This document shows, in pieces, positions 1 to 6,670 of a stretch of 8,846 bases of DNA (positions within the stretch are counted from its first letter, which is position 1; every line of letters begins with the position of its first letter). The stretch spans positions 1 to 8,846 of the forward strand of contig DHYT01000142.1 in the NCBI GenBank assembly GCA_002415465.1, written 5' to 3'. The DNA comes from Desulfobulbaceae bacterium UBA5123 (lineage in GTDB: Bacteria > Desulfobacterota > Desulfobulbia > Desulfobulbales > UBA5123). The position numbers were made by a program, and so were the translations under genes. The notes under the pieces were generated by a model. That model saw only the letters and a program-made list of their open reading frames with translations, had not been told where the DNA came from and made no database searches.

Positions 1-193
1 CAACTTCTTTCTGGTGGACGTGGGGGTAAGCGGCAAGGCCCTTTACGAAAAAATGCTCGCCAGGGGGGTGATCATCCGCCCCATGGCGGCGTACGGCTTC
101 CCGGATCATATCCGCATCACCATCGGCACGCCGGCCGAAAACCAGCGGCTGGTGAAGGCGCTGGCCGACGCCCTGCAAGAGATGGGCGCCTGA
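1..193 (+). CDS. hisC: Histidinol-phosphate aminotransferase, C-terminal end (partial)
   Basis: This is the last 63 residues of an open reading frame that enters from the left edge, with codons starting at base 2 and a TGA stop at 191-193. The fragment contains RGVIIRPMAAYGFPDHIRIT followed by IGTPAEN. This is the typical end of HisC-type fold-I PLP aminotransferases, in which the arginine of the IRIT segment binds the substrate carboxylate. HisC transfers an amino group from glutamate to imidazole-acetol phosphate in histidine synthesis, in the cytoplasm. The lysine that binds PLP lies outside the window, so a related aminotransferase of the same fold cannot be fully excluded. The cmk start is only 13 bases downstream, so the two genes are probably cotranscribed. 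Confidence 0.82.
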   Translation, partial: NFFLVDVGVSGKALYEKMLARGVIIRPMAAYGFPDHIRITIGTPAENQRLVKALADALQEMGA

Positions 194-206
194 AGGTGAA
201 AACCTC

Positions 207-872
207 ATGAGCAACGACATCGTCACCATCGACGGCCCTTCCGGGGGCGGGAAAAGCACGGTGAGCCAGATGCTGGCCGCCCGCCTCCACTACACCTATC
301 TCGACACCGGCGCCATGTACCGGGCGGTGGGGATCAAGATCGTCAGGAGCGACATCGACGAGAAGAACCCTGAACAACTCGCCCGGCTGCTCGACCATCT
401 CGACCTGCGGCTGACCACCGATGCAGCCGGCACCAGGGTCACGGTCGATGGCGAGGATGTTTCCGAGGCGATCCGCACCGCCGAGATGGGGATGGTCGCC
501 TCCCGGGTTTCGGCGATCCCGGCGGTCCGCCGCACCCTCACCGCGCTTCAGCAGGAGATGGGCAGACAGGGAAAGATCGTCGCCGAGGGCCGCGACATGG
601 GCACGGTGGTCTTTCCTAACGCCCCGCACAAATTCTACCTGGACGCCACCGCCGAGGAGCGGGCGCGCCGACGCCACCTGCAACTGCTTGAAAAAGGGCA
701 ACAATCCGACTACCAGAGGCTCCTGCAACAGATCATCCAGCGGGACCAGGACGACAGCTCCCGTGACCTGGCGCCGCTGAAACCGGCCGACGACGCGATC
801 ATCATCGACTCATCAACAATGGATGCCGAGGCCGTGGTCCGCTTCATGCTGGAGCGGATCAGCGGCCCCTGA
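207..872 (+). CDS. cmk: Cytidylate kinase (CMP/dCMP kinase)
   Basis: This cytoplasmic nucleoside monophosphate kinase phosphorylates CMP and dCMP with ATP in pyrimidine nucleotide synthesis and salvage. The 221-residue length is normal for bacterial Cmk. The sequence shows a Walker A loop GPSGGGKST at residues 10-18, the DTGAMYRAV segment of the CMP site around residues 33-41, the EGRDMGTVVFPNA segment around residues 127-139, and the ERARRR lid arginines near residues 151-156. The segment DSSTMDAEAVV near the C-terminus is also typical. The ATG at 207 is preceded by an AAGGTG ribosome binding site. The gene lies between hisC and a PilZ-domain gene. The in-frame gap to the PilZ start has no stop after the cmk TGA, which looks like coincidence. 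Confidence 0.96.
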   Translation: MSNDIVTIDGPSGGGKSTVSQMLAARLHYTYLDTGAMYRAVGIKIVRSDIDEKNPEQLARLLDHLDLRLTTDAAGTRVTVDGEDVSEAIRTAEMGMVASRVSAIPAVRRTLTALQQEMGRQGKIVAEGRDMGTVVFPNAPHKFYLDATAEERARRRHLQLLEKGQQSDYQRLLQQIIQRDQDDSSRDLAPLKPADDAIIIDSSTMDAEAVVRFMLERISGP

Positions 873-905
873 CCCGGCACACCCCTGCCGCCCGAGGAGG
901 ACACC

Positions 906-1259
906 ATGGACAAACAGCCCAGAAACCTGCACCGCCGCCACCTGATCTTCTATCTCGAGGTCTATGACGATGCCACCGGCGAGCTGCTGGGACACCTTGT
1001 CGACCTCACCACCAAGGGGATCAAACTGGTCAGCAAGAACGCCTTCCCCAACGGCCAAACCTATGTCATGCGCATGGAGTTGCCGGAAGATTACTTCGAG
1101 GAAAAGACCCTCCGTTTCACCGCCACCAGCCGCTGGTGCACCAACGACGTCAACCCCGATTTTTACGACACCGGCTTTGAGGCCCAGGATCTTGACCGGG
1201 AGACCATCGACATCATCGTGAAACTCATCCAGGCCCTGGGCTTCAGCGACAGCGAGTAG
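906..1259 (+). CDS. Small single-domain PilZ protein
   Basis: This 117-residue soluble protein looks like a stand-alone PilZ domain, a family that binds cyclic di-GMP and relays it to motility, secretion or surface-attachment machinery. The N-terminus has an R6-x-x-x-R10 pair. This is followed by D33-L-T-T-K-G38, corresponding to the D/N-x-S-x-x-G motif with threonine in place of serine. The rest alternates short strands (YVMRMELPE, LRFTATSRW), as expected for a six-stranded barrel, and ends in an acidic helix. A strong GAGGAGG ribosome binding site at 894-900 supports the ATG at 906. The gene starts 33 bases after cmk and ends 14 bases before the yedF-like gene, so it is probably part of the same transcript. 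Its target cannot be deduced from the window. c-di-GMP binding is inferred from the motif. Confidence 0.78.
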   Translation: MDKQPRNLHRRHLIFYLEVYDDATGELLGHLVDLTTKGIKLVSKNAFPNGQTYVMRMELPEDYFEEKTLRFTATSRWCTNDVNPDFYDTGFEAQDLDRETIDIIVKLIQALGFSDSE

Positions 1260-1273
1260 GCAGGCGCGACACC

Positions 1274-1888
1274 ATGGAACAGATACTCGACTGCACGGGC
1301 ATGCCGTGTCCGGAACCGGTTGTACACACCAAGAACGCCCTGGAGGCGATGCGCCGCGGCGACACCGTGGTGGTGATCGTCGACAACCGCGAAGCCAAGC
1401 ACAACGTGGAGCGATTTGCCAAGAACCGAGGCTGCTCGATCAGGATCCAGTCCGTCGGCGACACCTTCCGGCTGCAGATCACCAAGGGCGACGACGCGAG
1501 CGTCGCCGCCCCCTTCACGGCCGAGGACTATGTCTGCGAGTTGCCGCAGTTGGCGCTCATCTACATCATCCCGTCCGACACCCTGGGCCACGGCGACGAC
1601 GCCCTGGGCCGCATCCTGATGCAGGCCTTTATCAAGACCATCGGCGAGGTCTCCCCCCTGCCGCAGAAAATCTTCTTTTACAACAGCGGCGTACGGCTCA
1701 CCGCGGGCGAATCCAAGCTTACCGGCGCGCTGCGGGAACTTGCCGAGAAGGGGGTCGAGATCCTCACCTGCGGCACCTGCCTTGATTTTTACAATCTCAA
1801 GAAGGAACTATGGGTGGGAGAGACAACCAACATGTACAATATCGTCGAGGCCATGGCCAAGGCGACCAAGACCGTGACGCCCTGCTGA
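1274..1888 (+). CDS. yedF: YedF-type sulfurtransferase-like selenium metabolism protein (TusA + DsrE-like domains)
   Basis: The 204-residue protein has two parts. Residues 1 to about 72 form a TusA/SirA-like domain with the signature C7-T-G-M-P-C12-P-E-P; C12 is the persulfide-carrying cysteine in TusA proteins. Residues from about 88 onward form a DsrE-like domain with FFYNSGVRLT (134-143), the C166-G-T-C169-LDFYNL segment, and VGETTNMYNIVEA near the end. This architecture and the CGTC segment match the family called selenium metabolism protein YedF, which occurs mostly in organisms that use selenium. A role in carrying or delivering selenium or sulfur is assumed for the family, but the reaction is not established. 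The following DUF3343 gene is a frequent partner. No selD, selA or selB gene is visible here. Confidence 0.88.
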   Translation: MEQILDCTGMPCPEPVVHTKNALEAMRRGDTVVVIVDNREAKHNVERFAKNRGCSIRIQSVGDTFRLQITKGDDASVAAPFTAEDYVCELPQLALIYIIPSDTLGHGDDALGRILMQAFIKTIGEVSPLPQKIFFYNSGVRLTAGESKLTGALRELAEKGVEILTCGTCLDFYNLKKELWVGETTNMYNIVEAMAKATKTVTPC

Positions 1889-1936
1889 CCCGTGCAAAAG
1901 ATTGCCTAACGCCCCTTGCCCCGCTGACAAGCGCCG

Positions 1937-2215
1937 ATGCCGACACCAATGCCCCCCACGGACTCGGGAGAACGCTGTTACGCCGTGCTCTTCTCGATTC
2001 ACTTCGTTCTCAAGGCGGAAAGGCTGCTTCAAGAGCGAGCGATCGCCTACGAATTGACGCCCATCCCCCGCGCCCTGGGTTCCGCCTGCGGCATGGCCAT
2101 TGAATTCCCCTGCCGGGAGACGGAGACGTTGCGGGCTTTGCTTACCGCGGCCGGTATCGAGATTACCGGCCTCTACCGGCGCACCCGCGATGATCGCTTT
2201 GTCGCCGTGATCTGA
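1937..2215 (+). CDS. DUF3343 family protein, putative Se/S carrier-like
   Basis: This small cytoplasmic protein of up to 92 residues resembles DUF3343, a family described as putative Se/S carrier-like and usually found beside yedF. Visible family features are the first strand and helix (CYAVLFSIHFVLKAERLLQ, residues 14-32), the TPIPRALGSACGM segment with the conserved C51-G52, and a final GIEITGLYR strand. The start is uncertain. ATG codons at 1937 and 1949 lack a clear ribosome binding site, and a GTG at 1985 would give a 76-residue protein closer to the family's usual length. The gene follows yedF by 48 bases and is followed by a probable terminator. Sulfur or selenium handling is inferred from family naming and neighbourhood. 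Confidence 0.8.
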   Translation: MPTPMPPTDSGERCYAVLFSIHFVLKAERLLQERAIAYELTPIPRALGSACGMAIEFPCRETETLRALLTAAGIEITGLYRRTRDDRFVAVI

Positions 2216-2272
2216 TGCCTGCGCCACTCGTACGCCCCGCATCCATCGCAGGGCGGGTGACAACGGCAATCC

Positions 2273-2298
2273 GTGCGCAAAAAAATTGCGCGCTTTTG
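2273..2298 (+). terminator. Probable intrinsic terminator after the hisC-cmk-PilZ-yedF-DUF3343 run
   Basis: The arms GTGCGCAA (2273-2280) and TTGCGCGC (2287-2294) pair over eight positions with one G-T wobble. A six-A loop separates them and TTTT (2295-2298) follows. It lies 57 bases after the DUF3343 stop. The T-run is short, so termination may be partial. Its last two bases are shared with the -35 box of the downstream promoter. Confidence 0.6.
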
Positions 2299-2326
2299 CA
2301 CGAATAACAAAATATATGTTATCATT
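2297..2326 (+). promoter_or_regulatory. Candidate sigma-70-type promoter for the first cytochrome operon
   Basis: TTGCAC at 2297-2302 and TATCAT at 2321-2326 are separated by 18 bases in an AT-rich stretch that stands out from the GC-rich surroundings. The predicted leader to the ATG at 2381 is about 50 bases. Position and spacing fit a housekeeping promoter, but no start site has been mapped. Confidence 0.45.
2305..2323. promoter_or_regulatory. Palindrome in the promoter spacer, possible operator
   Basis: ATAACA (2305-2310) and TGTTAT (2318-2323) form a perfect inverted repeat separated by seven bases. The palindrome lies between the candidate -35 and -10 boxes and overlaps the start of the -10. 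TGTTATC recurs at 2333-2339, one and a half helical turns downstream of the first TGTTATC. The position suits a repressor or other regulator. The regulator is unknown, and the site does not match a CRP/FNR consensus. Confidence 0.35.
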
Positions 2327-2380
2327 CCTAGTGTTATCGTTTCATCATAGTCGCAACCCTCAGACGTTCGGGATGAATAC

Positions 2381-3799
2381 ATGATCACCGCCCGCTACGC
2401 ATCCTCCCTGCCCGTCGCCTGCTGCCTCGCCGCCGCCGTTTCCCTCTGGCCGTCGGCATCCTGCACCGCCGGCGACTATACCCTTTCCGCCCACGGCAAT
2501 ACCACCACCGGCGTCAGCCGCAAGGATTTAAACAGCCGCACCACGGGATTTGATTATGTCACCGGCAACTGCGCCCACTGCCATGAACAGCACGCCAGCG
2601 TCATCGGCAGCGAACCGTCCCCCACCGGCGGGCCCGGCAACTATCTGGGCATGGCCAACGAAACCGGCGTCACCAACGCCGAACAGACCCTCTGTTTTTA
2701 CTGCCACGGCACCACCGCCGGCAACAACGAGTCGACAGGGACCAACGATAACATCTACACCGACATCACCAAGGCCTACAAACACACCCTGACCCTCACC
2801 GAAACGGCCCACCGCGCCAACGAAACCCTTGCCGAGATCGCCGCCGCCGAGCATGTCGAATGCACCGACTGCCATAACCCCCATGCGGCCGGGCACACCA
2901 TGCACACCAAGGGCATCGTCGGCGGCAACGCGATCACGACCAACGCCAGCCCGCTATACAAGGCCACCGGCGTTGAACCATCCTATAGCGGGATGGACCC
3001 CAACTGGGCGGACGGCACCATCGGCTATGGCTCCTACAGCGCCATCCAGACCGCCACCAAGGAATATCAGGTCTGTTTCAAATGTCACTCCAAGGCCAAC
3101 ACCAACGTTGAAAACCAGGCCGGTTGGGGCGGCAGCAGCGCCGGTGCCTGGACCGACGTCGGCCTGGAATTCAACCCCTACAACAACGCCTTTCACCCCA
3201 TCGTCAAGGGGCTCAGTGACGCCACTTCCGGCTCATCGGCACTGGCCGCCAGCACCTTGCTCGCCCCCTGGAACGTCAACATGGGCACCCAGACCATGTA
3301 CTGCACCGACTGCCACGCCAGTGATTCCGGCGTCGCCGGCCCGCACGGCTCGGCGGTCAAATGGATGCTGGCCGGCACCAACAAGGCGTGGCCTTACACG
3401 AGCTCGGCCGACAACGGCACCTCTGACGCCACCCCGGCCTATTTCTATCTCTCAAGCACCGCCGGCCTCTTCTGTCGGAACTGCCACCCGGCGCCCAGCT
3501 CCACGAACACCATTCATCAAAAAAACCAGCACCAAACAGCCACCATCGGCCGCTGCCTCAACTGCCACATCCGGGTGCCGCACGGCGGCAAGGTGAGCCG
3601 GTTGATCAGCGCCGCCTCCACCACCACCAACCTGCCGGCCCGTTACTGGCCGGACGGCAACGGCGGCGCCACCATCAACGGCGCCGGCAATCAACCGGAG
3701 CTGATATATTTCAATCAAACCCCCCCGTACGGCAAGGCTAACTGCAAAGACCGGGGTTGCGTCGGCACCCACAACGCCAGCTCCGGAGAAAGCTGGTGA
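2381..3799 (+). CDS. Secreted seven-heme c-type cytochrome (paralog A)
   Basis: This 472-residue protein begins with a signal peptide (hydrophobic core about residues 8-24, likely cleavage near A30). It carries seven CXXCH heme-binding motifs at residues 64-68, 105-109, 161-165, 232-236, 308-312, 365-369 and 392-396. At least fourteen other histidines, including SAHG, EQHAS, NPHAA, FHP, GPHGS and PHGGK, can supply distal ligands, so bis-histidine hemes are plausible. No membrane segment follows the signal peptide, so the protein should be periplasmic or extracellular and carry electrons. The mature protein has one further cysteine pair, C455-x4-C460, followed by H464. The electron donor and acceptor are unknown. 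The stop codon overlaps the ResB start, which links it to cytochrome maturation. The ATG at 2381 has only a weak upstream GGGATG. Its close paralog lies at 6712-8151. Confidence 0.92.
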   Translation: MITARYASSLPVACCLAAAVSLWPSASCTAGDYTLSAHGNTTTGVSRKDLNSRTTGFDYVTGNCAHCHEQHASVIGSEPSPTGGPGNYLGMANETGVTNAEQTLCFYCHGTTAGNNESTGTNDNIYTDITKAYKHTLTLTETAHRANETLAEIAAAEHVECTDCHNPHAAGHTMHTKGIVGGNAITTNASPLYKATGVEPSYSGMDPNWADGTIGYGSYSAIQTATKEYQVCFKCHSKANTNVENQAGWGGSSAGAWTDVGLEFNPYNNAFHPIVKGLSDATSGSSALAASTLLAPWNVNMGTQTMYCTDCHASDSGVAGPHGSAVKWMLAGTNKAWPYTSSADNGTSDATPAYFYLSSTAGLFCRNCHPAPSSTNTIHQKNQHQTATIGRCLNCHIRVPHGGKVSRLISAASTTTNLPARYWPDGNGGATINGAGNQPELIYFNQTPPYGKANCKDRGCVGTHNASSGESW

Positions 3800-5142
3800 A
3801 CCAGGCTCCACCGGCCCTTGATAAGTTCCGCACCATCAAGGCTTTTCTCCTGAGCAGAAGTACGGTGCTGTTCCTGCTGCTCCTGCTGGTCGGCGCCGTG
3901 CTCCTGGGCAACCTCTTCCCCCAGAGCGCCATCACCCCCCAGGCCGCGGTTGACAACTGGCAAGCCGACCACCCGCAACTGGCCGCGCTGGCCGCCTCCC
4001 TGGCGCTGGATCATATCTACACCTCACGCTGGTTTCTGGTCCTGCTTCTGATCTTTTCCCTCTCCCTCATCCTTTCTACCGCGGAACAGATCGCCCGCGC
4101 TCGCCATAAGGCCTTGGCACCCGACAAAAGGGCTGCGGGCGGGAGCGGCACCATCCATTGCCGGCCGGAACAGTTCGTCGCCATTCTGCGGCAACACGGC
4201 TATCGCCTCGCCGCAGGCTACGCGGATGCGGATCGATTTGTCAAACACCCCTGGGGCTACTGGGGACAAACCATGCTGCATCTCGGCATGGCGCTGGTGG
4301 TGGCGGCCTCCCTTGTTTTTGCCCTCACCCTCAAGCGCGGCATCATCACCCTGGCCGAGGATGAGGTCTTTGCGGCCGGAGCCGCCTGGCCCATCGAAGA
4401 GAAGGGATTTCTCGCCCAACCCTTCTTCCTGCCAGAGGCGGTGCGCCTTGAGAAAGTGCGCCCGGAATTCTGGCCGGACGGCGGCCTCAAACAACTGGCC
4501 GCGCGGATCCAGTTCCTCGGGCCGGACCGCCAAACCACCCCCTACACGCTTTCCGTCAACAACAGTATCACGCACCGGGGGACGCGGGTGAGCCTGTTCC
4601 GCACCTTCGGCACCGCCTTTGTGGTGGAACTGACCGCCGGCGCGGGCGGGCAAACGCAAATCAGGATCGATCTGGAGCAGCCGGCCCGGCCTGATCAGGC
4701 AAGCTACGGAAACTTCTCCTTCCCCACCATTCCCTTTCTGATCAAGGCCAAGTATTACGCCGACGTTGAGCGGAAGTTGATGCAGAGCGATACCCCGCAA
4801 CTGGTCTTGCGGTTGAAGGCGGAGGGCCGCACCCTCGCCGAACTGCCCCTGACCCTCGGCCAGTCCGGACGCCTTGGCCCATACACCGCCAAACTTCTGC
4901 AGACCGACCGCTGGGCCGGCCTGATCTTCTCCGCCAGCAGCGGCATGCCGCTGCTCTATGCCGGATTCCTGATCATTATCCTCGGCACCGGCCTGACCTA
5001 TTTCACCCCGCCCCGGGAAATCCTTGTCCGCCGGAATGAAAATGGGTTACAACTGTACTGGTTTCCGGGCCGCTTCAAACCCTTTCATCACGAAGAACTG
5101 CACAAGATCCTCGAACACGCAAGGCAAGCAGAGAAGTCATGA
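3796..5142 (+). CDS. resB: ResB/Ccs1 family cytochrome c biogenesis protein
   Basis: ResB and CcsA form the System II cytochrome c synthase, which holds and delivers heme to apocytochromes on the outer face of the inner membrane. Membrane segments are visible at about residues 23-42, 78-95, 157-177 and 385-403. A soluble domain of roughly 200 residues lies between the third and fourth, the usual ResB layout. H162 in LHLGM of the third segment matches the conserved membrane histidine of the family. I chose the GTG at 3796 because GGAG at 3785-3788 lies seven bases upstream and the codon overlaps the cytochrome stop as GTGA, giving 448 residues. A TTG at 3757 would add 13 residues deep inside the cytochrome gene. 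The end overlaps ccsA by four bases (ATGA). Confidence 0.9.
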   Translation: MNQAPPALDKFRTIKAFLLSRSTVLFLLLLLVGAVLLGNLFPQSAITPQAAVDNWQADHPQLAALAASLALDHIYTSRWFLVLLLIFSLSLILSTAEQIARARHKALAPDKRAAGGSGTIHCRPEQFVAILRQHGYRLAAGYADADRFVKHPWGYWGQTMLHLGMALVVAASLVFALTLKRGIITLAEDEVFAAGAAWPIEEKGFLAQPFFLPEAVRLEKVRPEFWPDGGLKQLAARIQFLGPDRQTTPYTLSVNNSITHRGTRVSLFRTFGTAFVVELTAGAGGQTQIRIDLEQPARPDQASYGNFSFPTIPFLIKAKYYADVERKLMQSDTPQLVLRLKAEGRTLAELPLTLGQSGRLGPYTAKLLQTDRWAGLIFSASSGMPLLYAGFLIIILGTGLTYFTPPREILVRRNENGLQLYWFPGRFKPFHHEELHKILEHARQAEKS

Positions 5143-5966
5143 CCTCCCCCCTCATCATTGACACCAGCCTCCATTGGGTGGCGGTCTTCTTCTACGTGCT
5201 CGCCACCGTTGCCAACACCTGGGGCCAGTTCTTCAAGAAAGACCCCTGGCAGCGCGGCGCGTATCGCCTGGTGCTCGCGGGGCTTGCCGTGCACGGCGGC
5301 GCCTTGCTGTTCCGCTGGATCACCTCCGGCCACGGTCCGTATATCGCCAAATACGAGATCCTCTCCTCCCAATCCTGGACCGCCCTGGCGATGTTTCTCC
5401 TCTTCAGCCGCTTCTTCCCGCGCATCCGGCCGAGCAGCATCATCGTCTTCCCGGCCGGCTTCCTGCTCATCGCCCTCGCCCTCTTCTGCAACCCGGCGGT
5501 CAGCCAGCTCCCCCCCACCCTGCGGAGCGTCTGGCTGGTTCTGCATGTCGCCTTCTACAAGATCGCCCTGGGCACCCTGATCATCGCGCTCGCCTTCTCT
5601 CTTTTCCATGTCGTCAAGTCAGGCAACCCCCAACGCCGGCTGCCCAACCTCCCGTCCCTGCAGGATATGGACATCTTCGCCTTGCGCTTTGCCGGCTTCG
5701 GCTTCACCTTCTGGTCCATCGGCATGCTCTCGGGTTCCATCTGGGCCTATCAGTCATGGGGCCGTTTCTGGGGCTGGGACCCGGTGGAGATCTGGTCGCT
5801 GGCGACCTGGGGCCTGTTCGGCATCTATCTGCATCTCCGCCGTTTTTTCGGCTGGCGGGGCAACAGGGCCGCCTGGTTTTTCATCGTCTGCTTCCTGGTT
5901 TCGCTGTTCGCCATCTTCGCCACCCCGCTCTTCATCTCCTCCATCCACGCCGAGTACTTCAAATGA
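5139..5966 (+). CDS. ccsA: CcsA/ResC family cytochrome c synthase subunit with WWD motif
   Basis: This 275-residue polytopic membrane protein presents heme for attachment to CXXCH motifs, together with ResB. The tryptophan-rich WWD region spans about residues 202-224 (W202, W207, W211, W213-D214-P215, E217, W219, W224). Candidate heme-ligand histidines are H52, H136 (VLHVAFYK), H232 (IYLH) and H270 (SSIHAEYF). Hydrophobic stretches fill most of the protein, in line with the six to eight helices usual for the family. The motif reads WDPVE, where I would expect WDPKE. The ATG at 5139 overlaps the resB stop as ATGA, and the stop overlaps the next gene in the same way, so translation is probably coupled. 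CcmC/CcmF relatives share the WWD motif, but pairing with ResB makes CcsA the better call. Confidence 0.93.
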   Translation: MTSPLIIDTSLHWVAVFFYVLATVANTWGQFFKKDPWQRGAYRLVLAGLAVHGGALLFRWITSGHGPYIAKYEILSSQSWTALAMFLLFSRFFPRIRPSSIIVFPAGFLLIALALFCNPAVSQLPPTLRSVWLVLHVAFYKIALGTLIIALAFSLFHVVKSGNPQRRLPNLPSLQDMDIFALRFAGFGFTFWSIGMLSGSIWAYQSWGRFWGWDPVEIWSLATWGLFGIYLHLRRFFGWRGNRAAWFFIVCFLVSLFAIFATPLFISSIHAEYFK

Positions 5967-6484
5967 AACGATGGTTTTTGGTCATCATTCTGGCCCTCCC
6001 GCTGTTGGCCGCCTGCGGCAAGGCGGACGGACCACTGCAAGACGCGGTCCTCCACTACAACACGCTTTTGGCCGACGGATATCGGCGGATGAACATGAAC
6101 CAACTGCCGCAGGCGGCCACCGGCGAACGGGCCGCCAAGGACTATTACCACATGGCCGCCCTGGGCGAAGGCCGGGTCAAGATGGATTCCTTCCTGCGCA
6201 GCATTGATTTCAATACGATCAAACAGGTCGCCGACAACAAGGCGCTCGTCACCACCAAGGAAAACTGGGAGTATAAGTATATCAATATCGACTCCGGCCG
6301 GGGCGGCAACACCCTGACCATTCACTACACCGCCCGCTACCAACTGGTAAAACAGGAAAACAACTGGCTGGTGGCGGAAATCACCATCCTTGACACCGAC
6401 CGCGCCAGCGACGCCGCCGAACTGCCTTTTTTCAAACGACCCGCCAACATCCCGCAGGGCAGCGCGCCCCAGGCGCATCCGTAG
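5963..6484 (+). CDS. Small lipoprotein of unknown function at the end of the cytochrome maturation operon
   Basis: The protein has 173 residues. It begins with a lipoprotein signal: K2 and R3, a hydrophobic core at residues 4-14, and lipobox LAAC ending at C18. It should therefore be lipid-anchored on the outer side of a membrane. The mature part has a helical section (residues about 25-75, with paired tyrosines in KDYYHMAAL). A strand-rich section follows, with NWEYKYINIDSG, LTIHYTARYQLVKQ and NWLVAEITILD. That pattern loosely recalls NTF2-like or IMS-type domains, but I cannot assign a family. The start is fixed by the ATGA overlap with the ccsA stop. The position implies a role near cytochrome c maturation, such as handling apocytochrome or heme, but this is inference from neighbourhood only. 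Confidence 0.82.
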   Translation: MKRWFLVIILALPLLAACGKADGPLQDAVLHYNTLLADGYRRMNMNQLPQAATGERAAKDYYHMAALGEGRVKMDSFLRSIDFNTIKQVADNKALVTTKENWEYKYINIDSGRGGNTLTIHYTARYQLVKQENNWLVAEITILDTDRASDAAELPFFKRPANIPQGSAPQAHP

Positions 6485-6631
6485 TCATTCCCACCCCATC
6501 CTCTCGTCAGAAGACCATCTCCATCCCCCAGACGCCCGGTTTATATCACAGACCGGCCGCTTTCAAAGCGTGCGGCAGTCCCCCCAGCCACGGGCAACCA
6601 CCTCCACACTCCGTCGTAAACTTTTTTGCCA

Positions 6632-6659
6632 TTGCAAAATAAGCGTAACGACCTATAAT
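6632..6659 (+). promoter_or_regulatory. Candidate sigma-70-type promoter for the second cytochrome
   Basis: TTGCAA (6632-6637) and a perfect TATAAT (6654-6659) are separated by 16 bases. The leader to the ATG at 6712 would be about 45 bases, close to that predicted for the first cytochrome gene. TTTTGC (6624-6629) and GCAAAA (6634-6639) form an inverted repeat over the -35 box. Confidence 0.5.
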
Positions 6660-6670
6660 CAGCGTTGCGC
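6643..6670. promoter_or_regulatory. Inverted repeat flanking the -10 box, possible operator
   Basis: GCGTAACG (6643-6650) and CGTTGCGC (6663-6670) pair at seven of eight positions and flank the TATAAT box, with 12 bases between them. The symmetric placement suggests a repressor site or a chance stem. No regulator is evident in the window. Confidence 0.3.

Noticed and set aside
870..908. In-frame readthrough from cmk TGA into the PilZ gene, possibly a selenocysteine fusion
   Set aside because: The two starts are in the same frame with no stop between, but the PilZ gene has its own strong GAGGAGG site and the linker has no domain character. The frame match is probably chance.
2281..2302. Sigma-54 promoter before the first cytochrome
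   Set aside because: TTGCGCGC and TTTTGCA loosely resemble -24/-12 elements, but the GG is missing and the spacing is one base short.
2447..2473. Lipoprotein signal in the first cytochrome at C28 (and C30 in the second)
   Set aside because: The residues before the cysteine (SAS; PAP) do not fit a lipobox, which needs a leucine-like residue at -3. Ordinary signal peptidase cleavage two or three residues later is more likely.
3757..3795. TTG start for ResB at 3757
   Set aside because: It lies within the cytochrome gene without a clear ribosome binding site. The GTG at 3796 has a well-placed GGAG and overlaps the stop codon.
5174..6484. 436-codon + strand frame spanning ccsA and the lipoprotein as one protein
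   Set aside because: The first part is an out-of-frame reading of ccsA, rich in arginine and proline. Only its final 173 codons, starting at 5963, are real.
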